A stretch of DNA of 62,632 nucleotides from Candidatus Saccharimonadota bacterium (GTDB lineage Bacteria > Patescibacteriota > Saccharimonadia > Saccharimonadales > Saccharimonadaceae). Location: NCBI GenBank assembly GCA_017406565.1, contig JAFQYG010000004.1, positions 1 to 62,632 of the forward strand. Reading direction: 5' to 3'. Made by a program: the position numbers and the translations under genes. Below are positions 1 to 7,890 of this stretch, in pieces. Each line of letters opens with the position of its first letter. Within the stretch, counting starts at the first letter, position 1. The notes below the pieces were generated by a model, which was not told where the DNA came from, ran no database searches, and saw only the letters and a list, made by a program, of their open reading frames with translations.

Positions 1-36
1 CCGCTACTCGCATTGATTAGCGCTCTATTCATAGTT

Positions 37-192
37 TTAGAACACGACAACTACTCCGTCGTCGCACACTCCTTTCTCTTTGTTGGACTCGCGCTCTGGC
101 GAATCGTCTATGTCGTCTAATGCGCAAAGTAATTGCACTAGGTTTTTGACGGCTTCTTTTCGGTCTTCTATGACCGGTTGTTCCTTTTGCAT
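37..192 (-). CDS. possible 51-aa acidic small protein
   Basis: A short open frame starts at the ATG complementary to 190-192 and ends with TAA. The product is acidic, with a run of Asp and Glu in the middle (DDIDDSPERE). No clear ribosome site precedes it and an in-frame stop lies directly upstream, so expression is doubtful. An overlapping frame (29-256) gives a 75-residue very Arg-rich product that looks like noise. It could be the remnant of a longer gene cut by the window edge or by rearrangement. I recognise no family. Confidence 0.2.
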   Translation of the reverse strand: MQKEQPVIEDRKEAVKNLVQLLCALDDIDDSPERESNKEKGVCDDGVVVVF

Positions 193-261
193 TTAAGGTA
201 CATACTTTTCTTTCTCCACCCGAAGTGTTGCCGTTTTTTATGTCGGCAAGTATCACTTGTA

Positions 262-330
262 GTGCAGAATCTGCGCATAAAATATGAGGGGCTACCCCCT
301 CTCACTGGAGAAAGGCGCAGAACTCTGCAC
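262..330. repeat. nested palindrome between small ORF and TIR-like gene
   Basis: An outer inverted repeat pairs 262-276 (GTGCAGAATCTGCGC) with 315-330 (GCGCAGAACTCTGCAC). Between the arms lies a second hairpin, GAGGGG at 286-291 against CCCCCTC at 295-301. A further inverted repeat follows around 369-415 (CCAAGC ... GCTTGG), and two TTCGAA sites occur near 359 and 438. The rest of 193-466 shows no gene. It may be a terminator-like or mobile foldback sequence downstream of the defence operon. Confidence 0.45.
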
Positions 331-466
331 CGCAATTAACATAAGTATATTACATAAGTTCGAAAACACCAAGCATAAGCGTTTTGGCAGGGTGGGGAGA
401 TATACGCTTGGCGCTTTGTGTATCTGTTATTTGGCGAGTTCGAACTTGTAAAGACTAGAGAATTAT

Positions 467-1906
467 CTATAAGATGGCTGCAACGGAAGGCTGTCCTTTT
501 TTCCATAAGTCCAATTCTGTCTTTATGCCAATTCCAGCAAAAATTTCTTTTAGCGGATCAAAAAGCATCCTGTCTTGACCAAGAGTAACAATTTTATTCC
601 ATACGTATCGCCTTGCGGAGTCTATGCCACGATAGTTCATAGCGGTTTTTATTTCATTAAAACCGTTTCTGTCTATATATTTAAACATAAATTTGGGTAA
701 AATGTTTGTACTATTGTCAAACATTAGACCAATAGATTGTGGAAAATACCAGCGTGTTTCTATATTAGTTAGGTAGTTTAGAAGATCTCCAGAAACTATG
801 TATTTTAATACATCACTGTTTGTTTCTTGATGCATGTCTTTTTCCAGTATCGAAATTGGAAAATAGTAGCTCTCGTTATCTTTGCTATTGGTATAGCTCA
901 TTAGATTTCTCGGCGCCCTTAACTCGCTAAAATCATTCATCGAAATAGTGTATTTTTTATTAAAATAAACAATCGGCGAATATTTTTCTTTTATTTGATG
1001 AATAATTTCCCATTTGTTTCTATCGGTAAGAATGCCAAGGATAATAAGCATTAGGTCTGAACATATAATAGCTGAGTATTCTAACTGTGAATCGTGAAAG
1101 CTATTTGTGCTTTTTGGACAACAAGCGTTCAATACTATTTCTAAATTATTATAGACGCTCTCGATAACTTCGTATTGCTCATAGTCTATAGCAGTAACGA
1201 TTATTCTGGTTAGTCGCGTCGTAATATTGTTAGTTTGTATTAATGCGTTGTATGTTTCATCTAAGTATGTATCTGCCTTAAAATCCCTTGGATAAAGTCT
1301 GATATATTCTTCATATAGTCGCCTTATTACAGGATCTGCTTTCGAACGCGGTGCTCTGCCGTTTTCTATTGCCTTAATTAAATCCTCTTCTTCATCTTTA
1401 TACAGTTCTCCGGATGTTTCATTGACATAAGATTTTATGATTTCGATTAGTGAATGTGTTAACTCCTTGGAATTTTTATCTGTCTTTGGTGAGAATGTCT
1501 TTATCCTAAGGTTCCTAATGTCGAAAGGCAATTCTTTTAGGTCGGTAGTATCTTCGTTTGCTAAAAGAATATTTCCAGTTACTTTTTTTCTTCCACAAAC
1601 ATAACCAAGTTCAAAAGCGACATTATTGTTGATAATCATATCACCGGTTTTATCATTTTTCCCCACGGAGCTAATATCACAAATAAACATGTCGCACTTA
1701 TCTATTTTGTCGAGAATTACTTTTTTGATATCCACAGAACCAACAATATTCTGCGTATCACGATCTATTTCAACGCCAAAAGACAATTCTTTGTTTAAGT
1801 TTATTTTTTCGCTAACCATTTTTAGTGCTTTTCTGATGTATTTTTGAGTTTCTTTATCATCAGATTGCCAACATTCAAATATTCTAATGATTTTTCTTTT
1901 CGCCAT
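467..1906 (-). CDS. TIR-like domain protein with helical C-terminus, probable defence effector
   Basis: A 479-residue protein last in the restriction operon. The first ~140 residues have the pattern of TIR-like/nucleotide-binding Rossmann proteins that start with a WQSD motif: FECWQSDD at 10-17, IDRDTQ at 47-52, FICDIS at 74-79 and NVAFELGY at 95-102, where Glu99 is the candidate catalytic acid. The remainder (~180-479) is mostly helical and matches nothing I know. The start was set at 1906, not at the upstream ATG at 1939, because AAAGGA stands just before it and the codon abuts the methylase stop at 1908-1910. Known TIR relatives cleave NAD or bind nucleotides in antiviral systems; that role is inferred here from domain and position. 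Confidence 0.55.
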   Translation of the reverse strand: MAKRKIIRIFECWQSDDKETQKYIRKALKMVSEKINLNKELSFGVEIDRDTQNIVGSVDIKKVILDKIDKCDMFICDISSVGKNDKTGDMIINNNVAFELGYVCGRKKVTGNILLANEDTTDLKELPFDIRNLRIKTFSPKTDKNSKELTHSLIEIIKSYVNETSGELYKDEEEDLIKAIENGRAPRSKADPVIRRLYEEYIRLYPRDFKADTYLDETYNALIQTNNITTRLTRIIVTAIDYEQYEVIESVYNNLEIVLNACCPKSTNSFHDSQLEYSAIICSDLMLIILGILTDRNKWEIIHQIKEKYSPIVYFNKKYTISMNDFSELRAPRNLMSYTNSKDNESYYFPISILEKDMHQETNSDVLKYIVSGDLLNYLTNIETRWYFPQSIGLMFDNSTNILPKFMFKYIDRNGFNEIKTAMNYRGIDSARRYVWNKIVTLGQDRMLFDPLKEIFAGIGIKTELDLWKKGQPSVAAIL

Positions 1907-1907
1907 A

Positions 1908-2669
1908 TTATCCTTTCTTGAAAATAAATAAGTATTCATGTGCTAACAACAAGAAATTATACTTAATGCTATTAGTCTTCCAATATCCGGTCGCTCGGCA
2001 ATTATGTTGTTCTTTCATAATGATTTCTTTTAGTTTGAAACCAGCATCTTCAAATACTCGCATCGTCTTAAAACTAAGAGGAATGACGTGGCCTTTTTGG
2101 CGTGTGTCGCCCATCAGAATTGCGCAGAATTTGCCGAACTTTAATACGCGGTAGCTTTCTGATGCCACGCTTTTCATTTGTTCTAGAAAATCGTTAACTT
2201 TAAAGTTTGATAAATCCTGTGGAATATCTTGGCCCTCGCTATAGTGGATAATATTTGCATATGGTGGGTGAGTGCATATTAGGTCGATGCTTTCGTCTGG
2301 AATTGGTTTTAAGTTTCGTGCATCGCATTTTGACACCTTAACTATACCATCTGCGCCCTCGTGCTTAAATTTCACTTTCTCGCGACATCTTTTGAGCGCG
2401 ACCGGATTAATGTCCATTCCAATGATGTTACGGTTTAATAGTTTTGCTTCTACTAATGTAGTGCCGCCACCGGCAAATTGATCTAATACCCAATCACCCT
2501 CTTTCGAATAACGAAGTAAAACGTTTCTTGGAATATATGGCGACCAGTTTCCGCGCCATTTTGCATCGTGGGTAGCCCAGTTGCCACGATTAGGGAAACT
2601 CCAGACGCTAGTCATTTCTAGTTCAAAATCATCTGGCTCCCATTTTTTGATGGTACTTTTATTAGGCAT
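1908..2669 (-). CDS. site-specific DNA methyltransferase (N4-cytosine/N6-adenine, beta-like class)
   Basis: A 253-residue DNA amino-methyltransferase. The N-terminus carries SVWSFPNRGNWATH (21-34), typical of one small methylase subfamily. The SAM-binding motif FAGGGTT is at 65-71 followed by the acidic GMDINP near 84-89. The catalytic motif IV reads THPPY at 133-137, with His where DPPY has Asp; I recall this variant in the subfamily, so it need not mean inactivity. It overlaps the nuclease gene upstream by 8 nt (2662-2669), so the two are translationally coupled and likely recognise the same site. The target sequence cannot be read from the protein. Confidence 0.85.
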   Translation of the reverse strand: MPNKSTIKKWEPDDFELEMTSVWSFPNRGNWATHDAKWRGNWSPYIPRNVLLRYSKEGDWVLDQFAGGGTTLVEAKLLNRNIIGMDINPVALKRCREKVKFKHEGADGIVKVSKCDARNLKPIPDESIDLICTHPPYANIIHYSEGQDIPQDLSNFKVNDFLEQMKSVASESYRVLKFGKFCAILMGDTRQKGHVIPLSFKTMRVFEDAGFKLKEIIMKEQHNCRATGYWKTNSIKYNFLLLAHEYLFIFKKG

Positions 2670-3246
2670 TTTCCTCGCTTTCTGGAACGGGAAGTCCTAG
2701 TTCTTTAAGTGGAATGTAGCTAAAATAGAATCTACACCCTACGCTGATGATGTAGTCCAATACATCTTTGTAAGTATCCTGCCTTTCTTCAAACCACTTA
2801 TCTAGCACATACACATACTCAACTTCAATATTTGCTCTAGACATAAGCTTTTGGTATTCTTTTTTCTTAAAGTCACAGGTTTGTAATTTTTCATCAACGG
2901 AGCCGCTCCCCTCTTGGTGCTTGCACTCGATTATAAAAAGGGTATTGTTTGAAATCACATAAATGCTATCATCTGGCAAAAGTCTTTTAGATAGTATCTT
3001 CTTCCAGTCTATGCCTAGCTCTTTTTCTAACATCTTGTAGAAAGTATTCTGTTTAAATATTCGCGCAACAAGCTTTTCTTTGTAGAAAACTTTATAAGCG
3101 TGGCTCCTCAAACTTTTGCTCGGATACTCATCATCATCCCTCACATTATATCCAGGCTGTTTGTTGAGTAATGACGCTAAATCTGTTTCTTTCTCAAAAA
3201 ATATACCAGTTTTCGTATTTCCGCCACCAATACCGCCTTTTTTCAT
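2662..3246 (-). CDS. PD-(D/E)XK type II restriction endonuclease candidate
   Basis: A 194-residue protein with the layout of a type II restriction enzyme. It opens with a Gly-rich GGIGGGNTKTGIFFE stretch found in several such nucleases and has a PD-(D/E)XK core: Pro91-Asp92 followed 15 residues later by Glu107-Cys-Lys109 (FIIECKH). Its stop region overlaps the start of the methylase 1908-2669, the normal arrangement of a restriction-modification pair. It follows the Dam-like gene by 13 nt, with a GGAAC ribosome-site-like sequence just before the start. Specificity is unknown. A non-restriction nuclease is possible but less likely given the partner. Confidence 0.7.
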   Translation of the reverse strand: MKKGGIGGGNTKTGIFFEKETDLASLLNKQPGYNVRDDDEYPSKSLRSHAYKVFYKEKLVARIFKQNTFYKMLEKELGIDWKKILSKRLLPDDSIYVISNNTLFIIECKHQEGSGSVDEKLQTCDFKKKEYQKLMSRANIEVEYVYVLDKWFEERQDTYKDVLDYIISVGCRFYFSYIPLKELGLPVPESEENA

Positions 3247-3259
3247 TTTGTTCCTTTCT

Positions 3260-4324
3260 TTAAAAGTTTGATATTAATAATTCGTGAATTTTTCCGCGTT
3301 TATCGCTATTTCGATTTATCATACGCGTTGCGGATACGCGCTTGATGTTCTGTTTCGCGTAGGCATCGTCGAAGAAATTATCGTCTTCGTTGGTGTTCTT
3401 TGGATCGGAATTACTTGCGACTATCTTGGCTCCTTTTTGGTCTAGTTCTTGAACGAATTTTGCAAGCTCTAACTGGTTCTTATCGTCAAACATGCCCTCT
3501 GTGTATGATGTAAAGTTGGCGGTTGGCGTTAGTGGGCGATATGGAGGATCGAAGTAGACAAACGTTTTATTATCTATGAAATCACCGGATTCCTTATAAT
3601 CACCACATACTATCTTCACGTTCTGTAGCTTCTTGGATACCGCCTTTAGGTTATACTCATTGCAGATAAGCGGATTCTTGTATGCGCCCATCGGCACATT
3701 ATATTCGCCCTTGCGATTTACACGATATAAACCATTAAAACAGGTTTTATTAAGGAATATCATTAAGGCGGCTAGCTCGACTCCGTTTTCTTTTTTGCTC
3801 TTAAGCTCGTTGAAGCGCGCACGTTTGGCGAGATAGGCTTCTTTGCGTCCAGCGTTGTCTAATGCTAGATAATCACTCTCAAATCGCCTTAAAACGTCTA
3901 GTAGTGCGTCGATATCATCTCGGATTGTCGTATATGCGTTTATCAGCTCCGCGTTAATGTCACTAATATAGACTTCTTGAAGCTCGAACTTGTTTAAAAT
4001 GTCGAATAATACTGCGCCGCCACCAACAAACGGTTCTGCGTATTTTGTTATGGTAGTGTCTTCGGTAAAAGGGTAGTATTGCTCGATTTCTTTGAGCAAT
4101 TGTCCTTTACCGCCGGCCCATTTTAGAAATGGCTTTGCTTCGTTATTAATTAAGGATGCGGCTTTTGTTCGTGCGTCCATTGGCTTTACGGCATCGCATG
4201 GAATTACCCATGAATTTCCGACGAACATAGCACCGATAATGCGCCCCTCAGAGCATAAAGTAGCTACTCTTCGTTGAGAGATATCCCATTTTGTAGCAGT
4301 TTCTTTTGCTGAAATATAATTCAT
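3260..4324 (-). CDS. Dam/DpnM-family adenine methyltransferase with N-terminal HTH
   Basis: A 354-residue class alpha (D12) adenine methyltransferase, the family that methylates GATC. Residues 1-50 form an extra excisionase-like helix-turn-helix (ISAKETATKWDISQRR), absent from standard Dam, that may let the enzyme control its own operon. The methylase part starts at KPFLKWAGGKGQ (64-75, SAM binding), has NKTCFNGLYRVN (192-203, typical of Dam) and the catalytic DPPY at 259-262. It lies directly downstream of the MutH/Sau3AI-like nuclease and should protect the host from it. GATC specificity is inferred from both families. Confidence 0.9.
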   Translation of the reverse strand: MNYISAKETATKWDISQRRVATLCSEGRIIGAMFVGNSWVIPCDAVKPMDARTKAASLINNEAKPFLKWAGGKGQLLKEIEQYYPFTEDTTITKYAEPFVGGGAVLFDILNKFELQEVYISDINAELINAYTTIRDDIDALLDVLRRFESDYLALDNAGRKEAYLAKRARFNELKSKKENGVELAALMIFLNKTCFNGLYRVNRKGEYNVPMGAYKNPLICNEYNLKAVSKKLQNVKIVCGDYKESGDFIDNKTFVYFDPPYRPLTPTANFTSYTEGMFDDKNQLELAKFVQELDQKGAKIVASNSDPKNTNEDDNFFDDAYAKQNIKRVSATRMINRNSDKRGKIHELLISNF

Positions 4325-4390
4325 TTTACCTCGCTTTATTCTACTTATTATTATATTCTAAAACTAGAATAATGCTAGATCTAAAATAGA

Positions 4391-5062
4391 CTATTTTATT
4401 CCAGCAATCTTGCGAATGTCCTCCACGAATTTTTTCTTAAAATAAAAAGCATGGTTTTTGTTTGAAACATAGCGCCTGTAGGTATTGGAATAAATTGGGT
4501 GATATTTTCCGCTTCCGTCTTTCGCGTCTTTACTGCGCACTTGTATATGTTCGCCATTTGACGTATGGATGAAACCATCTGGGCTAGTTTCGATGTGGTT
4601 CTTAAGTTGATTGCAAATGGTGTAATAATCTGCTTTCCATATCTCTAACAGGCCCGAATACTTCGGATCTGACAAATCGACATGAATGCTCGGTAAAAAC
4701 ATCCAATTGTCTGGCGTCCCGTCCTTACAAACTGGTACATATAATATATTGCTAATCTTTTTATAGAGTTTCGTGTCTTCAAATTTCTTCTGAGCCAAAA
4801 GTTCATCAATCATTGCACTGATTTGCGTAATAAAGACAGTTTCTCTGGGTTTACCATTCGCGTCACATTTATTTGTTTTAAGTTCTCCATCCTCAAAATC
4901 TAAATCTGCACTCGAAAGCTTCATCCCTAATGCAAGCTCTAACAATTGTCCGGTCTTGCCTTTATTTATAATAATCTCTTCCATATCAGCTGATGAAAAA
5001 AGGTCTTTGAATTTTATCCCAGCCAGTTTATTGAGTTTTTCGCACGCTTCTTGTAATTTCAT
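4391..5062 (-). CDS. MutH/Sau3AI-family restriction endonuclease (GATC candidate)
   Basis: A 223-residue nuclease of the MutH/Sau3AI family. The active-site pattern is visible: GQLLELALG with Glu42, then Asp53, then Glu60-Leu-Lys62 in DGELKT. The Asp-to-Glu and Glu-to-Lys spacing equals that of MutH Asp70, Glu77 and Lys79. Sau3AI and MutH act at GATC. No MutS or MutL is near and a Dam-like methylase follows, so restriction, not mismatch repair, is the likely job. At 223 residues it is much shorter than Sau3AI, which has two MutH-like halves, so it may act as a dimer. It heads the operon and has a good GGAG site before the ATG. Confidence 0.85.
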   Translation of the reverse strand: MKLQEACEKLNKLAGIKFKDLFSSADMEEIIINKGKTGQLLELALGMKLSSADLDFEDGELKTNKCDANGKPRETVFITQISAMIDELLAQKKFEDTKLYKKISNILYVPVCKDGTPDNWMFLPSIHVDLSDPKYSGLLEIWKADYYTICNQLKNHIETSPDGFIHTSNGEHIQVRSKDAKDGSGKYHPIYSNTYRRYVSNKNHAFYFKKKFVEDIRKIAGIK

Positions 5063-5105
5063 GTATTACGCTCCTTTTTAAGTTATAAATATCCTTATTA
5101 TAATT
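5060..5105 (-). promoter_or_regulatory. probable promoter and ribosome site of the defence operon
   Basis: On the minus strand a TATAAT lies at the complement of 5097-5102, about 34 nt before the first gene's ATG, with AAAAAGGAG closer in. No convincing -35 was seen. The remainder of 5063-5233 shows no gene. Confidence 0.4.
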
Positions 5106-5233
5106 TTAACGCGTGCTAAATATTATGAAAAATGATTATGCTTTAAAATCTTTTACCATCTTGTGTCAAGAAAAAATCCCACCCCTATTTTCTGCACAAT
5201 AACTTTCAAAACCCGATTGTGTCCAAGTGGACG

Positions 5234-5698
5234 CTATCTATTGACTAAATGATAGAATGTTTTGTTAGAATCGTTGCCGTAATGGTTGATATCTTCCGGT
5301 TCGGCCCAGAGCGAAAGTTTGTGGACACGCCACTTACCTATGAAAAACATCTGAACCATTGCGTCATTTACGTCGCGATTATTTAGCGCGCGTGGAATGT
5401 ATGCGAGGGAAAAGTAGTACCATTTATCGTCTTCGGCGTCTAACCTCGCAAAAACGCGTTTACCGCGCCCAAAAAGGCGCACATCGAAGCGCTGTGCTAG
5501 CGTTTCTAGGGAATAGGTCTTTAATTCGCGTATCGCGTCGCGGACGGGCGATTCCATTAGCTCCATGCGCTCGAACTTATCGTAGTCACGCGAATTGAAT
5601 CTGCCGTTATGTTCGAGCATGAAACTTTCTAACTCACGAGCGGTAACAGGTATTGGCTCGCCGGGTTTAGTTTTCTTGAATGGTCGGTGTTTTGCCAT
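5234..5698 (-). CDS. hypothetical protein, basic N-terminus
   Basis: A 154-residue soluble protein I do not recognise. It starts with a basic stretch (MAKHRPFKKTK) and has an internal segment rich in aromatic residues (DDKWYYFSLAYIPRA near 90-105). No membrane segment or signal peptide is seen. The AT/GC mix and good codon structure make it a real gene. It sits alone between the ClbS-like gene and the restriction operon on the same strand, about 170 nt before the operon, so a role in defence is conceivable but unsupported. Confidence 0.6.
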   Translation of the reverse strand: MAKHRPFKKTKPGEPIPVTARELESFMLEHNGRFNSRDYDKFERMELMESPVRDAIRELKTYSLETLAQRFDVRLFGRGKRVFARLDAEDDKWYYFSLAYIPRALNNRDVNDAMVQMFFIGKWRVHKLSLWAEPEDINHYGNDSNKTFYHLVNR

Positions 5699-5738
5699 AA
5701 TACCTCTTTTCGGTTAGAGGTGCGCCTTAAGGGCGATA

Positions 5739-6278
5739 TTATGCACAGTTCTTTTTATGCGCTTTGAGCTTTTTCATTGCCCAGTCGTAATGAGATGAGA
5801 GAACGCTCACGAAATATGAGCCGAGTACTGAACCGCCAACCCAAGGATACATGCCTTTTGTAAATAATTGCTCTTCGCTAAGACTTTCGGCTAGTTTCAT
5901 GACGTCTTTATGTGATTTCTCAAACATCTTTCTAGCATCTTCGAGTGAAGTCTTTTGATGTTTCTTCCAGTATTCAACATTCATATCGCCATAAGTCTTC
6001 CAAGTGTATGGTTCTGGCAAGAATGGCGCATTACCGCCTTTATTCAGATTCGTATCTACAAATTCAAGTAGCATTCGGTGCCATTCGTATAAATGTACCC
6101 AAATATCGCGTAGGTTCTTGTCGCGTCCCCAGTGGCGTTCTTTCTTCGATGGATCGCCGGAGAAATCGAATTCGGTGTTCATTTCTTTCTCGCTCATTGA
6201 ATCAGCCATTTCGATCAGCCTGGCGTAGTATTCTTCGCCAGCCTTTAATAAGTCCTGTTTGTTGCGTGGTCTTGGCAT
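5739..6278 (-). CDS. ClbS/DfsB (DUF1706) family four-helix bundle protein, copy 1
   Basis: A 179-residue protein of the DUF1706 family, which includes ClbS, the enzyme protecting colibactin producers from their own toxin, and DfsB-type DinB-fold proteins. The start MPRPRNKQDLLKAGEEYY and the central WVHLYEWHRMLLEF are typical. The protein is nearly identical to that of 14386-14925, differing at only three positions I could find (Ala14/Ser, one Arg/Lys, one Val/Cys), so the pair is a recent duplication. No toxin synthesis genes are near. Protection against a reactive small molecule is the family inference; the substrate is unknown. Confidence 0.8.
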   Translation of the reverse strand: MPRPRNKQDLLKAGEEYYARLIEMADSMSEKEMNTEFDFSGDPSKKERHWGRDKNLRDIWVHLYEWHRMLLEFVDTNLNKGGNAPFLPEPYTWKTYGDMNVEYWKKHQKTSLEDARKMFEKSHKDVMKLAESLSEEQLFTKGMYPWVGGSVLGSYFVSVLSSHYDWAMKKLKAHKKNCA

Positions 6279-6326
6279 AAATAAGTCCTTGTTTACTACT
6301 TTAATTATATCATCGGGTGCAAGTCT

Positions 6327-6419
6327 GCCATTGACATTGTATTTCTTTTATTTTCTTCATTGTCATTGTTTTAAACCTCTACGGTTCCAATTAAGCCATA
6401 TATTCTTAAAAGTTCGAAT
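6327..6419. repeat. 93-bp dispersed repeat, copy 1
   Basis: This block closely matches 7398-7490, ending in both cases with TTAAAAGTTCGAAT. On the minus strand both copies contain ATGACAATGAAGAAAATAAA, which would encode a short basic peptide (MTMKKIKEI) that stops after nine codons in copy 2 and runs longer here. It lies just upstream of ClbS copy 1. Confidence 0.7.
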
Positions 6420-6442
6420 CTCTTTGCCTGTATATGTATACC

Positions 6443-6579
6443 TCAGAACTCGCAAGGCATCAGCACCGGGTAGTCTTTCTTAGGTATAACCTTAATCTTA
6501 GCCGTGTATTCGGGGTGGTCAATACACCAATCCACAACCATGCAAAGCCGAGCAACAACGTCTGGTCGCCCCTCACCAA
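6443..6579 (-). pseudogene. dispersed coding remnant, copy A
   Basis: The minus strand is open from about 6579 to TGA at 6443-6445 and encodes a C-terminal piece that includes MVVDWCIDHPEYTAKIKV and ends MPCEF. Two more copies lie at 9482-9597 (with an in-frame TAG) and 14192-14330. Conservation at the protein level across diverged DNA implies an ancestral gene. No full-length version is in this window and I cannot name the family. The stretch 6580-6856 carries a few TTCGAA motifs and small hairpins but no gene. Confidence 0.55.
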
Positions 6580-6856
6580 CAGGGGAACCTGTGGAAAACT
6601 CAGGTTCTAGACGCAAATTAAATGGTGATTTAATCTAAAAAATCACCCTTTTTTGTGCATCAATTTCGAGGTTCGAAACCATATTTCGCACCAAAATGTC
6701 CTTTTCGCTCGCCCCTTGGGACGCGAATAGCCGAAGGCTAACGAGATCTCCTTTTTCTAATCTTAATTCACGAATTTAGCGAGTTCGAAAACTTTTCTAG
6801 GCCCAAGCGCAATTTTTCTGGACTCTTGATTTTAGCTATGATAATAAAGAGCATTC

Positions 6857-7342
6857 TTACAAAGGCTTTGGCAGATGAAATTTTTTCACATATTTAAAAT
6901 AACGCGCAATGGCAAAATAGCCGGATAATAGAATGATTGTCGTTACCGTGATGTAACATATAACGGCAGTTGAAATCTTTACTTCGGCGCAATAATCAAA
7001 GCACATTTGTATCGGATTTCCCGCTAGAATTATTTCAATTATAAAACAGATTATAATACATACAATATTGACGACTATTAGCCAAAAATAGGCCCAAAAT
7101 ATGAAATGCTTTTTTGCTATTCCATACGATAGCTTCGCTATCGTTAGACCAAAATGATAGGCACAAAAGAAACTCGCGATACCGATTGGTAATAGAATAA
7201 TTGCAAAAATGGTTTGTACGCCATGTGTGTTTGCGAAAAATGGTAATGTGTGCGGTACCCATATAATAATCGAAATAATCGAAAGTATTGCCGCTAAGGC
7301 GGAAGGTCCTTTTTTAATACTTTTTGGTATATTGTTATTCAT
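6857..7342 (-). CDS. hypothetical membrane protein, four TM segments
   Basis: A 161-residue very hydrophobic protein with about four membrane segments (near residues 15-35, 42-65, 78-103 and 125-150) and a short basic C-terminal tail (KYVKKFHLPKPL). No family recognised. It starts just after a TATAGT-like stretch and ends before a repeat-rich gap. Codon structure is good but it has no obvious operon partner. Confidence 0.6.
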   Translation of the reverse strand: MNNNIPKSIKKGPSALAAILSIISIIIWVPHTLPFFANTHGVQTIFAIILLPIGIASFFCAYHFGLTIAKLSYGIAKKHFIFWAYFWLIVVNIVCIIICFIIEIILAGNPIQMCFDYCAEVKISTAVICYITVTTIILLSGYFAIARYFKYVKKFHLPKPL

Positions 7343-7397
7343 GTAAATATTATACTATAGAATGCACACTCTTTCATGAGAGGGAGGGCGTACCTTT

Positions 7398-7490
7398 GCC
7401 ATTGTCATTATATTTCTTTTATTTTCTTCATTGTCATTGTTTTAAGCTCCTACGGTTCTAATAAGGCTATACATTCTTAAAAGTTCGAAT
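7398..7490. repeat. 93-bp dispersed repeat, copy 2
   Basis: Second copy of the block at 6327-6419. It is followed at 7485-7507 by ATGGAGCGAAGCGACATCC, which recurs around 14122-14162 in two tandem variants, so several short modules are shuffled together in these gaps. Confidence 0.7.
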
Positions 7491-7513
7491 GGAGCGAAGC
7501 GACATCCCTATCT

Positions 7514-7888
7514 TTATTTGTCTGAAAGTAAGTAGCTTTTCTTAATGAGTTCAAATATTAGTCCGTTCGGTAAAGTTCCATCAAGCCAAATAGTGATCCA
7601 GTTGTTCTTATTCATGTGATAAGCCGGGAAGATATGGTCACTCGTTTCGGCGAAGTCATAAGTCTGATTTTTATCGAACTTGAGATTAATAACGTCGATT
7701 GCTTTATCTTCTTTTAGCCCCAGACTCTTGCTGGATATAGTTGCTACTAATGCAAACCATTTCTTGTTATTGTCATGGCGGAAGACTGCGTAACCTGGAT
7801 AGCGATCTGGCCATAAGAATTCTGGATTCGCTCCATATTCAGATTTAATATGTTTCACTACTATATTCGCTTGTCTTTTCTCGTTCAT
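7514..7888 (-). CDS. MmcQ/YjbR family protein
   Basis: A 124-residue protein with the MmcQ/YjbR (DUF419) pattern: a PGYAVFRH-like strand near the N-terminus, KWFALVATI, INLKFD and a C-terminal NNWITIWLDGTLP followed by a helix. The family has a double-wing DNA-binding fold and mostly unknown function. Its start is 2 nt from the stop of the cyclophilin-like gene and it is the last of three tightly packed minus-strand genes, so it is co-transcribed with the hydrolase at 8383-9423. Confidence 0.8.
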   Translation of the reverse strand: MNEKRQANIVVKHIKSEYGANPEFLWPDRYPGYAVFRHDNNKKWFALVATISSKSLGLKEDKAIDVINLKFDKNQTYDFAETSDHIFPAYHMNKNNWITIWLDGTLPNGLIFELIKKSYLLSDK

Positions 7889-7890
7889 TT

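Noticed and set aside
29-256. 75-residue Arg-rich frame on the minus strand
   Set aside because: Composition is that of a shadow frame, with no ribosome site, and it overlaps a more protein-like 51-residue frame.
4391-5062. MutH mismatch-repair function
   Set aside because: No mutS or mutL nearby and a Dam-like methylase follows directly; restriction fits better.
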